From the NCBI GenBank assembly GCA_033977485.1, contig CM066993.1, positions 29,068,001-29,132,000 of the forward strand: a stretch of 64,000 nucleotides of DNA, read 5' to 3'. Source of the stretch: Hydrangea macrophylla. Lineage: Eukaryota; Streptophyta; Magnoliopsida; Cornales; Hydrangeaceae. The position numbers were made by a program, and so were the translations under genes. Under the pieces are notes generated by a model. The model searched no databases. It saw nothing but the letters and a program-made list of their open reading frames with translations, and was not told the origin of the DNA. Position 1 is the first letter of the stretch. Each line of letters opens with the position of its first letter. Of the stretch, positions 22,231 through 34,160 are shown one piece after another.

Positions 22231-23371
22231 TGTTTGCACCCAAAAACCATCAATGGTTTTTGAGCCCGAGTTGCGTGGAACTGAATAGAGGGGAGGCCGG
22301 GCTAAGGAATGAATGACTCATTGGACTCAAGTATAGACGTGAGACCGATGATAGGTACAAGGCTGTTGGGTGTGGTAAGGAGAGCTCGATGAAAAAATTG
22401 AACATGTGTGAGGATTATCGGGCTATGGAAAAATATAACCCAATACGTTGATGGCCAGATGGTGGAATGAAGCAACATGAAGCTCAATCGGACACCGTGT
22501 AATGAAAGATGAGAGTTACAGTTCGATTGGCCATGGGCGTTGGAAGAAATCTAATCGGGCATGAAGAGAAGCATGGAAACAAATAGAGCCCAAAACATTC
22601 AGGAGGATAAGTGACGAGGCCGATGGACTGAAAGGAGAAGGCGGTGATATCCCCAGCTGTCAGGGTGACATCATCTCAGAGTTTTGGAAACAAGAGTCCG
22701 TTCAGGAAAGGAATTTGATCATGTCTAGCTGGATTTAGGCGTTTAATCCCCAAATTAAAGGGATTGATTCAATCAGAATCCGGATAAGGAAGGACTTCTT
22801 AGCCAATCAGCCAATCAGCTAATCAGCGAAGCAGCTTGGGGCACAAGCTAAAGAATTCTTGTCCATTTAGGAATCATCTGGGGCCACTATATATATTCAG
22901 GCAGGCCAACCAAGCAAAAGACTCCGCGTCATCTCGAAACAGCATACACACTGCATTCGAAACATTCAAAGCACTCTTTTAAGTCTTTATGTTTTCCAGC
23001 TTTCATAGCAAATAGGTCTGTCCTTTTTGTTATTTCTCTTTGTTCTTTTAAATAATCAGCCTGTTCTGGTTTGTTCTTTAGTTCTGTGTATTTTTTCCAA
23101 ACACTTAATAAAATCTTCGTTTTATTAAACTGTTTGTGATTGGTTTATCTGTTAAACTTGACACTTTTTAGCTTGTGCGCTTCAGTACTGCTAGAGAATT
23201 TACGGTGAGGGTACTTTCCTACTCACTATACACAATCACCCTGGTTAAAAGTCAGATTCATCAAGCCTTGTGTATCACTCACACAAGCAAATAGAAAATC
23301 AGTTTGCACGCACACACACACACACCGAACCACTGTTGGTTCTGGCATGCCCGCGCAAATTACAGCAAACA
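22231..23371 (+). repeat. Tat-B 5' LTR
   Basis: 1141 bp, starts TGTTTGCACCCAAAA, ends TTACAGCAAACA. A TATA-like CACTATATATATTCAGG lies near 22890. Short minus-strand frames inside are shared with the 3' LTR and have no recognisable product. Confidence 0.9.
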
Positions 23372-23375
23372 TTTT

Positions 23376-23393
23376 TGGCATTCCCGGTGGGAC
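23376..23393 (+). other. Tat-B primer-binding site
   Basis: TGGCATTCCCGGTGGGAC begins with the TGG expected opposite a tRNA CCA end and lies four bases after the LTR. The primer tRNA was not identified. Confidence 0.6.
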
Positions 23394-23408
23394 CTACAAT
23401 GTCAAGCC

Positions 23409-25640
23409 ATGCCTCCGCAAAAAGACAAATAGATAACGAAGAACCGCCAAGACGATCCTCCCATGGACCCACCTGTGGAGGAAAGTACCGGCCATTCTCC
23501 ATAAGATGGCAGTATCACCCTTGAGGTGATTTCAGAAGCCGTGAGAACTAACGTTGAGCCTATGTGGCAGGAGTACAACGCGCTCATAGGATCAATGGGC
23601 AATCTCAAATCGATCATCAACCAAACGGCCAATGTCCATAAAAGTCAAGCCCATCTGGTCTTAGAAACAAGGACCACCCACGTAAAGCTGGACCGCCTGA
23701 CGGACATGATCGGCAGGCTGATAGAAACCTATAAGGCCGGGGGTAATAAAGAATAAGTCAACGGATTGGGCTCTGGCGCATCGCGTGAGTTCGATAAGCT
23801 AAAAGACCCACCCTACGTCTGTCCGAACCTAAGGGATGTTAATGGCTCAAGCAAGCAATCTGAGTCACAGACCGGAATGGCTAGTGGAGTGATTGCCACC
23901 AATCCCCATGGATCGGCGACACCAGGTTTTGGTCGGTTTACAGGCTATGCTGAAAGTTCTGTTGGTCACACACAAACCCCAGGTCTCGCAAATGGGGGGC
24001 AAAGGAACAATGGTGGATTTTGGCCCCATCAGGCCAATAACAACCGACAGCAAGTGCCACCGCCGTTGGTACCCCCCGATGAGGAATGTTCAGCTCGTAG
24101 CTCCACAACCCATCAATAGGGAGGAGCTGGTGGCGGCCATACACGAAGAGTATGGCCCGTTCATGAGAAGACTGGAGAGGCCGACGTACAGACGACCATA
24201 CCCCCCTGAAATTGACCAGGTCATATTTCCTCAGGGGTACAAAGTGCCAAATCTCACTCTGTTCTCTGGAAAGAGTGAATAGTCTTCAGTTGAGCATATC
24301 GGCCGTTTTATTGTTCAATGCGTCCATGTGGGTCACAGCGACCCATTAAAGTTAAGACTCTTCCCAAACTCGCTAACGGGCATGGCGTTTTTATGGTATG
24401 TTAACCTCCCCTCCAATTCGGTGTTAACTTGGCAAGGGATGGAAGAACTATTTCACGACTAGTTTTATAGGACTGAGCCCAAAACATCGCTTACAGACCT
24501 GTCCAGAATAATGCAACAGTATGAGAGACCGTAGAAACCTACATAGCCTATTTTCGTAAGGCAAAGTATCAGTGCAAGACAGTTTTGCCGAGGAAGAGTA
24601 TGCTAAAATGGCCATGGGGGGCATGTCCTTTGAACTGCGCAAGAGGTTCGAGGGAACTGACTTCCGTGACCTATTCGAGCTTGCCACACGGTCCGGTCAT
24701 TACGAGCGTATCCTTTTGGACGAACAGGAGAAGAAGAACTCCTCCAAAGGAACATATTATAAGGACCCTAATTATGAGGTCCACTTAGCAGAGTGTGACC
24801 TTGAAACAGAGAGCGATATGGCCGAATTGATTTGCAAACGGCCAATCATTTGTAACGCCTTGAATAAACCTGTTAACAACAACGCTGCTGCAAAGAAAAT
24901 GGCGTTCGAGGCGGGAAAAAATTATACTTTTGATATAACCATGGCTGATCAAATATTCAATGCCCTGTTAGCCGATAAAGTGATCAAGCTGAGTGAAGGT
25001 CATCGGATCCCTAAGGCCGATGACCTAAAGAATAAAGAATATTGTAAATAGCACAATTCTCGGAAGCACTCCACTAATAATTGCGTTGTTTTTCGTAATT
25101 TTATACAAGAAAACGTGGAGAAGGGAGTTTTCAAATTCTCGGACAAGGCTATAGGGATTGATGCGAATCCTTTTCCTCAGATTACCGGCACTAACATGGT
25201 TATGCCCGATTTAACCAAGCTTTCAAGGCCGAGGCCAAAGGTAGACTTGACCGACAAAGAATTGGTGCCAAAACAAAGGGAAGGGAAATAAGTCGCTATT
25301 TCGGCCACTGATGGGCCGAAGGTGACGATACATGACCTCCAAAAGAGCTATCAAGAGCGTAAAGAGAAAAACCATAAGGCTGAAGAAGAAACGGCTAGAT
25401 CCAGTACCGAAAATTTGATAGCTGATCTACGACGACAACTGGAGTTCATCGAACAAGGCCTTTGCCCGAGGTGCAAGGCTAATGTCAAGAAAGAAGTCTC
25501 GAGCCCAAGTAAGAGGCCGAGAAGCAATGAACATCGGGAGCCGAGCCCGAGAAGGTCTGTTTACGAGAGATTGTCACTACCATGGCAAGGTCAGGCAAAG
25601 CCCGAGTGGCGGGCAAAACGTTCGATGATTCAGTAAATCG
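23409..25640 (+). pseudogene. Tat-B gag
   Basis: Gag polyprotein, the capsid and nucleocapsid precursor, broken by several stops and shifts. Probable start ATG at 23409 (MPPQKDK then a stop). The open stretch 23526-23756 (VRTNVEPMWQEYNAL) is helical. The retrotransposon-gag core lies at about 24180-24700: PYPPEIDQVIFPQGY, VPNLTLFSGKSE, then LRLFPNSLTGMAFLWY in a continuing frame, followed by FELRKRFEGTDFRDLFELA. A zinc-finger-like YCKxHN...STNNCVVF straddles a stop at about 25050. The C-terminal part (25322-25640) is charged, with CPRCKANV. The stretch 25641-26379 continues as a broken basic linker toward protease. Confidence 0.85.
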
Positions 25641-26379
25641 GCCATAGCGAGTCCGGCCGATTGGGGGCAAGAAGTTCCCAAACAATCCCAAGGCCTCAGA
25701 CGCAAGCATCAACCTCTAACAGGAGCCCAAGGATGGTGTTGCCACCACGGGTAGAAGATCAGAAATGGCATAGAGCTGAACATTCAAAATTCCTAGTACG
25801 ATCACAGTATAGCAAGTCCCAAAAAAGAAGGTATCAGCGAATGAGATAGGCCGAGCGAGAACGCCAATACTGGAAGAACCGGGCTGGAAACTTTTCTACA
25901 CCCACAAAGCATAACGTGCCCGATGACCAAGGATTCTCAACTAGGGCAATGGAAATTGGCACTAAGCGCCCAAAGAAAAGAGTCGAACGAGAAAAATCAC
26001 AAGAGGGGTGTAGAGTAACACCGGACAAGATGAGTGTGGAGTCCGATGGAGATATGTCAGATTCAAGTGCGTCGCCAATTCAATTCGGGATAATTCCGGT
26101 AGGCTTGTCGTCTAACATGGTGTTTAGATTGCCTATGTCTTTCATGGCTACGCCAGATCAGCCAACGGCCATGGAAGAAGATGTAGTAGAGGGTCTAACC
26201 AAGGACTCGACCGTGATAGAAGAAGTTTTTTGGAACGGGGGAGAGACCGTCAAACCTAAAGTGGTGGAAGCCACAAGCAAAAATGTGGATGCCACCGAAG
26301 GGTAGACCGATCGGCCCAAGATCACCATCTTAAGGCCGAAAGGTCATCAGACTGAGGAAGGATTAAAGACCGGACCAGT

Positions 26380-26827
26380 CAAAGTTGTGTTTAAAAAACC
26401 AACATACCAGATGTCCCAGCATCTGAAGCCCTTGTACGTGAAAGGACATATTGAGGGTGTCCCAATAAATAAGATCCTTGTTGATGGTGGGTCTACCATC
26501 AACATCATGCCTCAAATAATGTTGAGGATCCTTCAAAAGTTCGAGTCAAAGCTAATTCCGACCGAAATGAATGTCCAAAGCTTCACGGGGGCACCTTCAA
26601 GAACCAAGGGTATCCTACCCCTTGAATTGACCGTTGGCAGTAAAACGGTCATGACTGCTTTTTTCATTATAGAAAACTCGGCGACCTATAATGCATTACT
26701 TGGCCGAGATTGGATACACCCAAACTACTGCATCCCCTCCACACTCCATCAGTTGCTAATTTTCTGGAGAGGTGATGAGGTGGAAGTGGTTGGAGCAGAC
26801 ACCAAGCCATTTGTAGCCCGGGTGTAG
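26380..26827 (+). pseudogene. Tat-B aspartic protease
   Basis: Retropepsin that would process the polyprotein. The frame reads HLKPLYVKGHIEGVPINKIL, then the active-site stretch VDGGSTINIMP; most retropepsins have DTG or DSG, and Tat elements commonly have DGGS. The flap region is VQSFTGAPSRTKGIL and the second conserved block is YNALLGRDWIH. All key parts lie in one uninterrupted stretch of 146 codons, so this domain could be intact. A stop separates it from RT. Confidence 0.85.
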
Positions 26828-26987
26828 ACGGTCGATGCAGTCTTGTATGAAGATGACATCGGGCCAGTTAAGTTGTTGGGTTGTAACAAAATGAGGAGAC
26901 CGAATACAGCGACCTTCCTTAAAGGAAGTTCGTCGGACATTAAAGCGTATTACCATAATCTCAGTCGGACAGAAGAATCAAGGCCGG

Positions 26988-28760
26988 TTGAGATCATCGA
27001 ACAGGAGGATGTCCATGGAGACTCTGATAATTGAAAAACAGAAGCTGCTGGCCTTGAGGGCCAGCATGGCCAGATGGTGTGCATACTTGGCCGATAGAAG
27101 ATTGGAAATCAGCCCTGTGGACGGAATGATTAATCTGGCCGACTGTATTTATGAAGAGGAAGCGCGCAGGGAGGAAGAGATTCAAATAGACGAGTTGGAA
27201 ACGGCCACAACAAAGCTTGCTGATTTACAGGTTGATGTCCAAGACCCCCTCTTGGAAGTCAATCTAGGCAGAGAAGGAGAGCACAAACCTACTTATGTAA
27301 GTCAGATGCTGGATCCGCAGTGTCAGGCTGAATTGATTGCACTCCTGCACAAGTATAAAGATTGTTTCGCCTGGGAATATGACGAAATGCCAGGTTTATC
27401 AAAGGAACTGGTGGAACACCGACTGCCAATTAAATCGGGGTTCAGGCCGTTCAAGAAGCTTCCTCGGCGCATGTCACTAGAGGTAACACTGAAGGTGAAA
27501 GAAGAGATTGAGAGACTACTGGACGCTAGCTTCATTCAGACGGCCCGATATGTTGAATGGGTCTCGAATGTGGTCCCAGTGGTAAAGAAGAATGGGAAGT
27601 TGAGGGTCTGCATTGACTTCAGAAATTTAAACTTGGCTACCCCAAAAGATGAGTATCCCATGCCCATGGCTGATCAGTTAATCGATTCGGCTACTAAACA
27701 TAAAATTTTGTCATTCATGGACGGGCACTCGGGATATAACCAGATCTACATCGCCAAAGAGGATGTCTCGAAGACTACCTTTCGGTGCCCGGGGGCAATT
27801 GGAACCTTTGAATGGGTTGTCATGCCTTTCGGGCTGAAGAACGCTTGAGCTACCTATCAACGGGTAATGAATTCAATCTTCCATGATATGATCGGACAAT
27901 TCATGGAGGTTTACATAGATGATGTGGTGGTAAAGTCAGGAGGTAACGCTGATCATTTGAGGGATTTGGAAAAAGCATTTGAAAGAATGCGCGCTCACAG
28001 ACTAAAGATGAACCCTCTCAAATGTGCATTCGGTGTAACAACAGGGAATTTCTTAGGTTTCCTAGTACATCAAAGGGGGATAGAGATTGACAAAAATAAG
28101 GCTCGGGCTATCCAGGTAGCAAAGCCACCAGCTAATAAGAGAGAGCTGCAGAGGTTGCTCGGACAGATCAATTTCCTTAGAAGATTTATATCAAACTGTA
28201 CAAGGAAGACCCAAGTATGGACCCCACTATTGAAGATCAAGACCGATGAAGACTTCAAATGGGAAGACAGCCATCAACAAGCCTTTGAGGGAATCAAGGA
28301 ATATTTGTCAACCCCCCTTCCCCCCCAGTATTAATGCCACCCAAGAAGGGTAGGTATTTGAAATTGTATATATCGGCCTCTGACTGCTCTATAGGAAGTA
28401 TTTTATCTCAAGATAATGAGCAAGGTAACGAGCAGGCCATTTATTATTTAAGTAGAATTTTAACTCCAATCGAGCAGCGCTATGCGCCGATTGAGAAGTT
28501 ATGCTTGGCATTGTATTTTTCCTCACAAAAGTTAAGAACATATATGCTACCTGTTTCCACTTACATAATATGTTAAACTAACGTGATAAAATACATGTTG
28601 TCAAGACCAATCATGCGAGGCCGAATTGGAAAATGGACCCTGACCTTGATGGAATTTGCCATCCAATACCGATCCCAACAATCGGTAAAAGGCCAGGTCA
28701 TAGCCAATTTCTTGGCCGATCACCCAGATCCTACTGATTTGGGAGAACTGCCTCTAACAC
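26988..28760 (+). pseudogene. Tat-B reverse transcriptase and gypsy RNase H
   Basis: RT copies the RNA genome; the fused RNase H removes it. Landmarks: YKDCFAWEYDEMPGL at the N-terminus, VVPVVKKNGKLRVCIDFRNL, FMDGHSGYNQI, CPGAIGTFEWVVMPFGLKNA, a TGA at 27846 where the family has glycine, then MEVYIDDVVVKS with the YIDD catalytic box intact, and FLGFLVHQRGIEI. A frameshift lies in a C-rich run at about 28318-28333. RNase H follows with LYISASDCSIG, AIYYLSRILTPIEQRYAPIE and a stop at about 28574. Apart from these three lesions the reading is continuous. Confidence 0.9.
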
Positions 28761-29106
28761 CCAAAGTCCTGAGCACGTCCCTGGTCCCATGGATGTTAAT
28801 TTTTGACGGTTTCAAAAATGTAGAGGGTACTAGGGCAGGAGTGGTGATTGTATCACCCAAGTACAAAAAGATAAAAATGTCATTTCGGCTCAATTTCAAA
28901 TGCACTAATAATCAGGCCAAATAAGAAGCGCTTATCATTGGACTAGAGATACTCCTTGAAATGGGGGCATCATCCGTGCACATAAAAGGAGACTCAGGGC
29001 TGGTTATCGGACAGATTGCTTGAGAGTTTCAGATATGAAGTTGGGAGTTCTGCCCGTTCCACGCTGTAGCCACTCAAATCATGGGGGTATTTGATGATAT
29101 TAGCGT
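28761..29106 (+). pseudogene. Tat-B second (archaeal-type) RNase H
   Basis: A second RNase H after the gypsy one, as is diagnostic of Tat elements. The frame gives LIFDGFKNVEGTRAGVVIVS (first acidic residue in FDG), NNQAK, a stop where tyrosine is usual, EALIIGLEILLEMGA (acidic residue in EA) and HIKGDSGLVIGQI (acidic residue in GDS), then another TGA. It is thought to supply the RNase H activity lost by the older domain in this lineage; here it is inactivated by stops. Confidence 0.8.
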
Positions 29107-30591
29107 GTGTTACATTCCAAGAACCACAAAACAGGATCAGCCTCGTCTTCTCAGAAGAACTTAGAAGACCAACTCACCACTGTTCATATCCGGTCATTAC
29201 CGTCCGTTGCAAAGAGAGGTTGGTATGCTACTACCAATTCGGTCTTGATGGAGGATGACGATTGGAGAATCCCTATTATTGAATACCTGAATCACCTAAA
29301 TGTTAGGGTAGACCGAAGAGTCAGACTATTTGCTGTCCGGTTCGTGGTACTCGATGGTGAATTATTCAAGAAACCAATTGGTGACGATGTGATCCTGAGA
29401 TGTCTAGGAAAGAAGCAGGTTATGCAGGTTATGGCCGAGGTACATGAAGGGATTTATGGGGCACATCAGGCTGGCACAAAACTGAAGTGGTTGTTGAGAA
29501 GGTACAATTATTACTGGCCCGGTATGTTGAAAGATTGTATCAGTTATGCTAAGGGATGTCAAGCTTGCCAGAAGCATGGTCCGATCAAGCATGTGCCAGC
29601 TAAAGAGCTGCAACCTGTAATCAAACCATAGCCGTTTAGAGGATGGGCGTTGGATTTAATTGGCAAAGTCCTACCGCCATCAGCGGGCCAGCACTATTTT
29701 ATTATATTGGCTACAGACTACTTTACTAAGTGGGCTGAGGCCATAGCTTGTAGAACGGTGACTCAGACCACCGTCATAAAATTCATTGAAGAACACATTA
29801 TCCATAGGTTCGGCCTTCCAGAAATAATCACGGCCGACCAAGGATCCGTGTTTGTAGGAACGGAAACATCAGCCTTTGCAAAAAGTAGGGGGATCAAAAT
29901 TCTCAATTCTACACCCTATTATGCACAAGCTAACGGACAGGCCGAGTCCACTAACAAGATCCTCAATGGGATCATTGAGAAGATGATTATGGCAAATCCC
30001 AGGGAATGGGACAAGCTCTTGTCCAAAGCGTTATGGGCCTATCGGACATCCAAAAGGTTAAGTACTGGGGTCACACAGTTCATGCTGACTTATGGGCATG
30101 ACGCTATGTTACCTATGGAAGTTACAGTCCGATCGGCCAGAAGAGCTTTACAAAATCAGCTAGAGCCCGCTGAATACACAGAGGCTATGATAGCTGAATT
30201 AGAAGGGCTCGATGAAATGAGGCTCTCGGCCTTAGATTCATTGAAAGTACAAAAGCAACGGACTGCCCGAGCGTACAATAAAAGGGTGAAGGAGAAGTTT
30301 TTTTGCACAGAGGATTTGGTATGGAAGGCCGTGCTACCTATTGGAGATAAGGATAACCGTTATGGTAAATGGTCAGTTAACTGGGAAGGCCCGTTCATCG
30401 TCCATCAAGTCAAGAGAGGTGGTGCCTATAGGCTACGTGATTTAGATAGAACGGTTCATGTCCGATTAATCAATGGTTAGTATTTAAAGTCCTATTTTCC
30501 TACGTTATGGGAGACCATTGACCTGCACTATAAACCAAATCCTGGGTTGGAATATGATCAATTGATCAATTATGAACCTGAGCCTGAATGA
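29107..30591 (+). pseudogene. Tat-B integrase
   Basis: Inserts the element DNA into the genome. The zinc-binding part is present: VHEGIYGAHQAG for the two histidines and CISYAKGCQACQ for the two cysteines. A TAG at 29629 follows; the core then runs uninterrupted to 30478 with GWALDLIG (first Asp), IITADQGSVFVG (second Asp) and NGQAESTNK (Glu), so the D,D-35-E triad is kept. The C-terminal part has GKWSVNWEGPFIVHQVKRGG and ends, after a TAG at 30478, at about 30591 (NPGLEYDQLINYEPEPE). No chromodomain is seen, as expected for Tat. Confidence 0.9.
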
Positions 30592-30694
30592 TTGAAAAGA
30601 AAACATCATTTTGTATTAATAGGCTGAGCACAACTTACTTACAATAATGATGAAAAAAGAAATTTCTATACAAGTACAAAATAAGAGTCGGCCT

Positions 30695-33600
30695 CTAGGC
30701 CGACCCAAAATTCCTAAGCTTAGCCTTCAGGTACTCCCAGGTCTTGATGGCTCCAGACAGATCCCTCTTTGCTTTTTCTAGCTTTTGGGCCCAAGCTCGG
30801 GATATCGGGACACTGGCTTGTTGTTGATCACTACATTTTTTAGCATCACCACCAAGTAAAGATAGTGCTTCATCAATTTTCCCAAGGGCAGCATTGTTGG
30901 TGACGACCTCGGCCTCACATTGGGCGAGCTGAGCTTTTAGTGCAGTGATACATGACTGCAGCCAGGAGTCCCTTGCTAGCACTTGAGCCCAAGAGGCCTT
31001 CCCCGCTTCAAACTTAGCTTTGGCCCCTTCCAGAAACTTCAAGGCCTTCTACCGCGAGCCTAAGTGAAGCTCTGCATCAGCCTGAATCTTCATGGCCGAT
31101 CGGTCCACAAGACGGCAGCTGGGGAGTCTTTCTTGTATCTCATGGAATAAGGATAGCTGCCCGTCAGAAAGTGAAGGATCGGCCATAAGAGTGTTCAAGG
31201 CTGCTTCAATGTCAGCGGCAGTAGGCAGGCTAGAAAGGTCCTGATCAGCAAGCCCGAAAAGTAGATCCTTGGCTTACTGAAGGCGCGAAGGTGAAACGGC
31301 TTCGGGCTCCAGGGGGCCAAGGTGAAAAGCTCCTAGGTCCAGGCCGGAGAAGAAGTCGTTGAAGGGAATGTGTGGCTCTGGACCCATGGGATCGTCCTGT
31401 TCAAGAGAATAAGCTGTTAGAAGTGCTCTAAAATTTTATGAATGAAGTATACACAGCAATACCTGGGTATGAGAACCAAGTGAGGCCGAGATCTCTTCAC
31501 GAACATCGGCCTCACTTGGTTGAGAAGTTGGTTGAGAGGAAGATTGAGCCAGCACAGAAGAGGAAGAAGCATGGTCGGTCTCTACCCCTGGACTGGTTGA
31601 GGTCGTCGTTATCTGTAATACTTCAGCCTCTGGAATTGACCCCGAATCATCAGCACCGGCCTCAACCCGTAGAGTTGCAGAAGCCTCAGGAGGGTTAGCA
31701 TCGGCCACCACCGGTTCCACAGTTACAGGAATGGAAGATCTTGTGGCTGCAGTAGGTTCCCCTTGCCCAGAGGGAGCTCCAACTTAAGTGGGGACGGCCT
31801 GGTCAACTTCTTCCCCAGCTGTCTCCGTAATGACTCCAGCATCGGCTACGCCCTCACTGCTGGAAGAGAGGACGACTTGCTCAGGAGCTTGGCTGGAAGG
31901 AGCAATGTCTTCATCTCCACTTGAAGGAGTTAGCGGAGGCATGATATGAAGTGGCATTACTCTCACGACGACCCATTCCAGATAGGCCGCCGCGGATGCT
32001 GGTGATGTAGGAAGAGAGGAAGGAAGAGTCTGAGGCAGACTTGGATGTGATGGGTCCTCTCCAGAGTCCTCATCAGCAAGCTAAAAATTAGAGGAAGGGG
32101 ATTAGGGCTGAAAAGAACAAAATCGGGCTTAATAGCCAAAAATGTTGTAAATCTACTTGAGTTGAGGCCGGTATGGTTTTCTGTTTCTTTTAAGCAGGCC
32201 CCTTGCCCGGAGCTGGCTGGCGGGCCGGTCTTTTGGCCACTTGTTTGCGCCGGACTTGAGCTGGTGCTGGGGCAGGAGCATCGGCCTCAATGAACGATGA
32301 TGCAGTGAAAGGTACCACGGCCTCAGCAGTAGTGTCTTTAAATATATTACTTGCCCGATCATCCCACCATTGGGTGAATTCTTCTGATACTACAGGTCGG
32401 GCAGAGAAGGGCATGAAGCTGAATGCCGCTTTGAGCCGGTCCGACCGTTCTTTTATTTTCTTCACCTGCCCATCATTGACAATGAGGTCGCATTCTACCA
32501 AGTCAACATTGACAGTGATGCTAGGGGGAGAGGGCACGAGTTGGGTAAGCCCAAATTGGCGGGCATAGAGGGAGCAAAGTAATACTCTGCCCCGCACTTA
32601 TTGTTGGCCGATGGAATGCTTGGGCTGAAAATAATGTCTCTAGCCACTAAGTAGCTAAAGAAGATTTCGTTGTAGGTGGATTGGGTGGCCGAGCCCCAAT
32701 TAGAAGGGTTATTGGAGAGTTGAAGAAAAGAAGAAAATTGAAGTGAGAAGAAAGGGGTGAAGAGGTTTATATCCCGAGGTGAGCAACCTTGATAGAAGAA
32801 AGTAAAACACTCCTCAAAAGAGTGTGAAGAGGGTGCTACGTCCATGAATTGGATGGTAGAGATAGGAACATCTGCCAACTGGCGAATGGCTGGTTGAAAT
32901 TCAGGAAAATAAGAGTGCAGCCAAAGTTGGAGAATCCATATTGGGCTTCCACCAGCTCCAAAGCCCGAATGGACAAAATCAGTTATGCCTCTAAGTAAGT
33001 ATGCCCAAACAAGCGTAGCCATGGCCAAGGGCTTCCCTGATGCAAGAGCCAAGGCCAAGGTGGTGTATTCTTTGGTGATGGCTTGGCTGGCTGAGCAGAA
33101 GAGGTACTTATTGAACCAGTAAATGAGGAAGGCGGTATGTTCAGCATCGGACACCTCCGTCTCATTTGCACCGATGCAGACAGTCAGAAAGCCTCCATAG
33201 ATTGTGATCGGTCTGTGCAAAACGGCCCCGTCCCTGATACTTTCTTGCTGAGGATAGGCAAAGTTGGCCGTTCCGACGTTGAGCCCGGGAATGATTTCTT
33301 GCCCGTGAGGGCGAAGACCGAGCAAATAGCTTATGTCCTTGATGGTGGGAGCCATTGGTCCGCAGTGGAAAAGAAAGCCGTTGCAGGACGAGGACCAAAA
33401 TAGCAAGGCAGAGAGAAAAAGAGGTCGGTCTATCTCTATTCTAGACCGACTAAGCATTATGGCATCATAAATGCCCGTTTGTCTCCAGACTGTGGCCTTA
33501 GAGGCCGATACCCTGGTTATCCACTTCTCCCAGTCTGCAGCGGGGGTCGGCCAGCCTCCAATAGGCTGGTTAGCAGTCTGAACCTTGTTCTAGTCGGCTG

Positions 33601-33862
33601 GGGCTTGCAGGAATGCTTCATTTTCAACTGGTGGAAAAAGAGGAGAAAAAGCTACCGGAGGATGGCCAAGAAACGCCGCTCCTAGGCCTGGTGCTACAGG
33701 AGAGCCATCGGAGGAGTTGTAGGGGGTCAGATAGTCAGTGGAGATCTCAGCGGCATGGGCTTTGGCTAGAGTCCTGACCTCCCTGCATCGGTTTTGCGGT
33801 GGTAGAGCATCAACAAAAGTTTTCTTTCCTTTAGAAGTAGCTGGAGCAGTCTTAGGGGCCAT
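30695..33862 (-). pseudogene. Antisense plant-mobile-domain gene inside Tat-B
   Basis: A spliced minus-strand gene between integrase and the 3' LTR. The ATG at 33862 opens MAPKTAPATSKGKK; after an in-frame TAG at 33590 the same frame gives GGWPTPAADWEKW, then the plant mobile domain (PMD) core with FHCGPMAPTIKDISYLLGLR and LVWAYLLRGITDFV down to about 32570. PMD is the domain of MAIN/MAIL1 proteins and of plant transposon-associated proteins. A shift near 32570 leads into a basic tail (KRPARQPAPGKGPA). Further exons (about 31965-31463) encode a Ser/Pro/Glu-rich region, and the last (31396-30695), past stops at about 31274 and 31051, a helical stretch LEGAKAKFEAGKASWAQVLA. Probably non-functional in this copy. 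Confidence 0.8.
31397..31462 (-). other. Intron in the antisense plant-mobile-domain gene
   Basis: Read on the minus strand, exon ...ACCCAG is followed by GTATTGCTGTG and the intron ends CTTGAACAG before GACGATCCCATGGG. It has canonical GT and AG ends, is 66 bp long and keeps the frame (SHTQ joined to DDPMGPEP). A further intron at about 32160-32070 is likely (minus strand GTAGATTTAC to a TTTTCAG or TTTTTAG), but I could not fix its ends. Confidence 0.7.
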
Positions 33863-34006
33863 TTGAAGAGAAAATAAGTTCGCCGGAAGAAATGGAGTTT
33901 TAGAGAGAGAGGCTCTGTTTCGCTTGAACTGCTTAGAGAGAAAGAGAGTAAGAGCCCAAATGGGTGTGGTAAGGGTTTTTTGAAAATCCTACTCTGCTTA
34001 AATACC
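33863..34006 (-). promoter_or_regulatory. Putative promoter of the antisense gene
   Basis: On the minus strand GGTATTTAAG (34006-33998) is a TATA-like word 136 bp upstream of the ATG at 33862. It is followed by a CT-rich leader (CTCTTTCTCTCTAAGC, CCTCTCTCTCTAAAAC) typical of plant 5' untranslated regions. This supports an independent antisense transcript. Confidence 0.5.
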
Positions 34007-34146
34007 GTGGTGTTGTAATCATGATGCATTAAATATGGAGTGACTGGTGGGATTCTCCATGATCTGACATTCGCTGCATGCTTGATGCGTTGCAATTTTA
34101 AAATTCAAAACATCACATCAATCAAGGCGGGACGTTTAATATGACC

Positions 34147-34160
34147 TTTTGGGGGGCAAT
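34147..34160 (+). other. Tat-B polypurine tract
   Basis: TTTTGGGGGGCAAT lies directly before the 3' LTR start TGTTTGCACC; the G run is the plus-strand primer core. Confidence 0.65.

Noticed and set aside
31438..31698. Plus-strand frame in the 3' region of Tat-B
   Set aside because: Shadow of the minus-strand plant-mobile-domain gene; no similarity on the plus strand.
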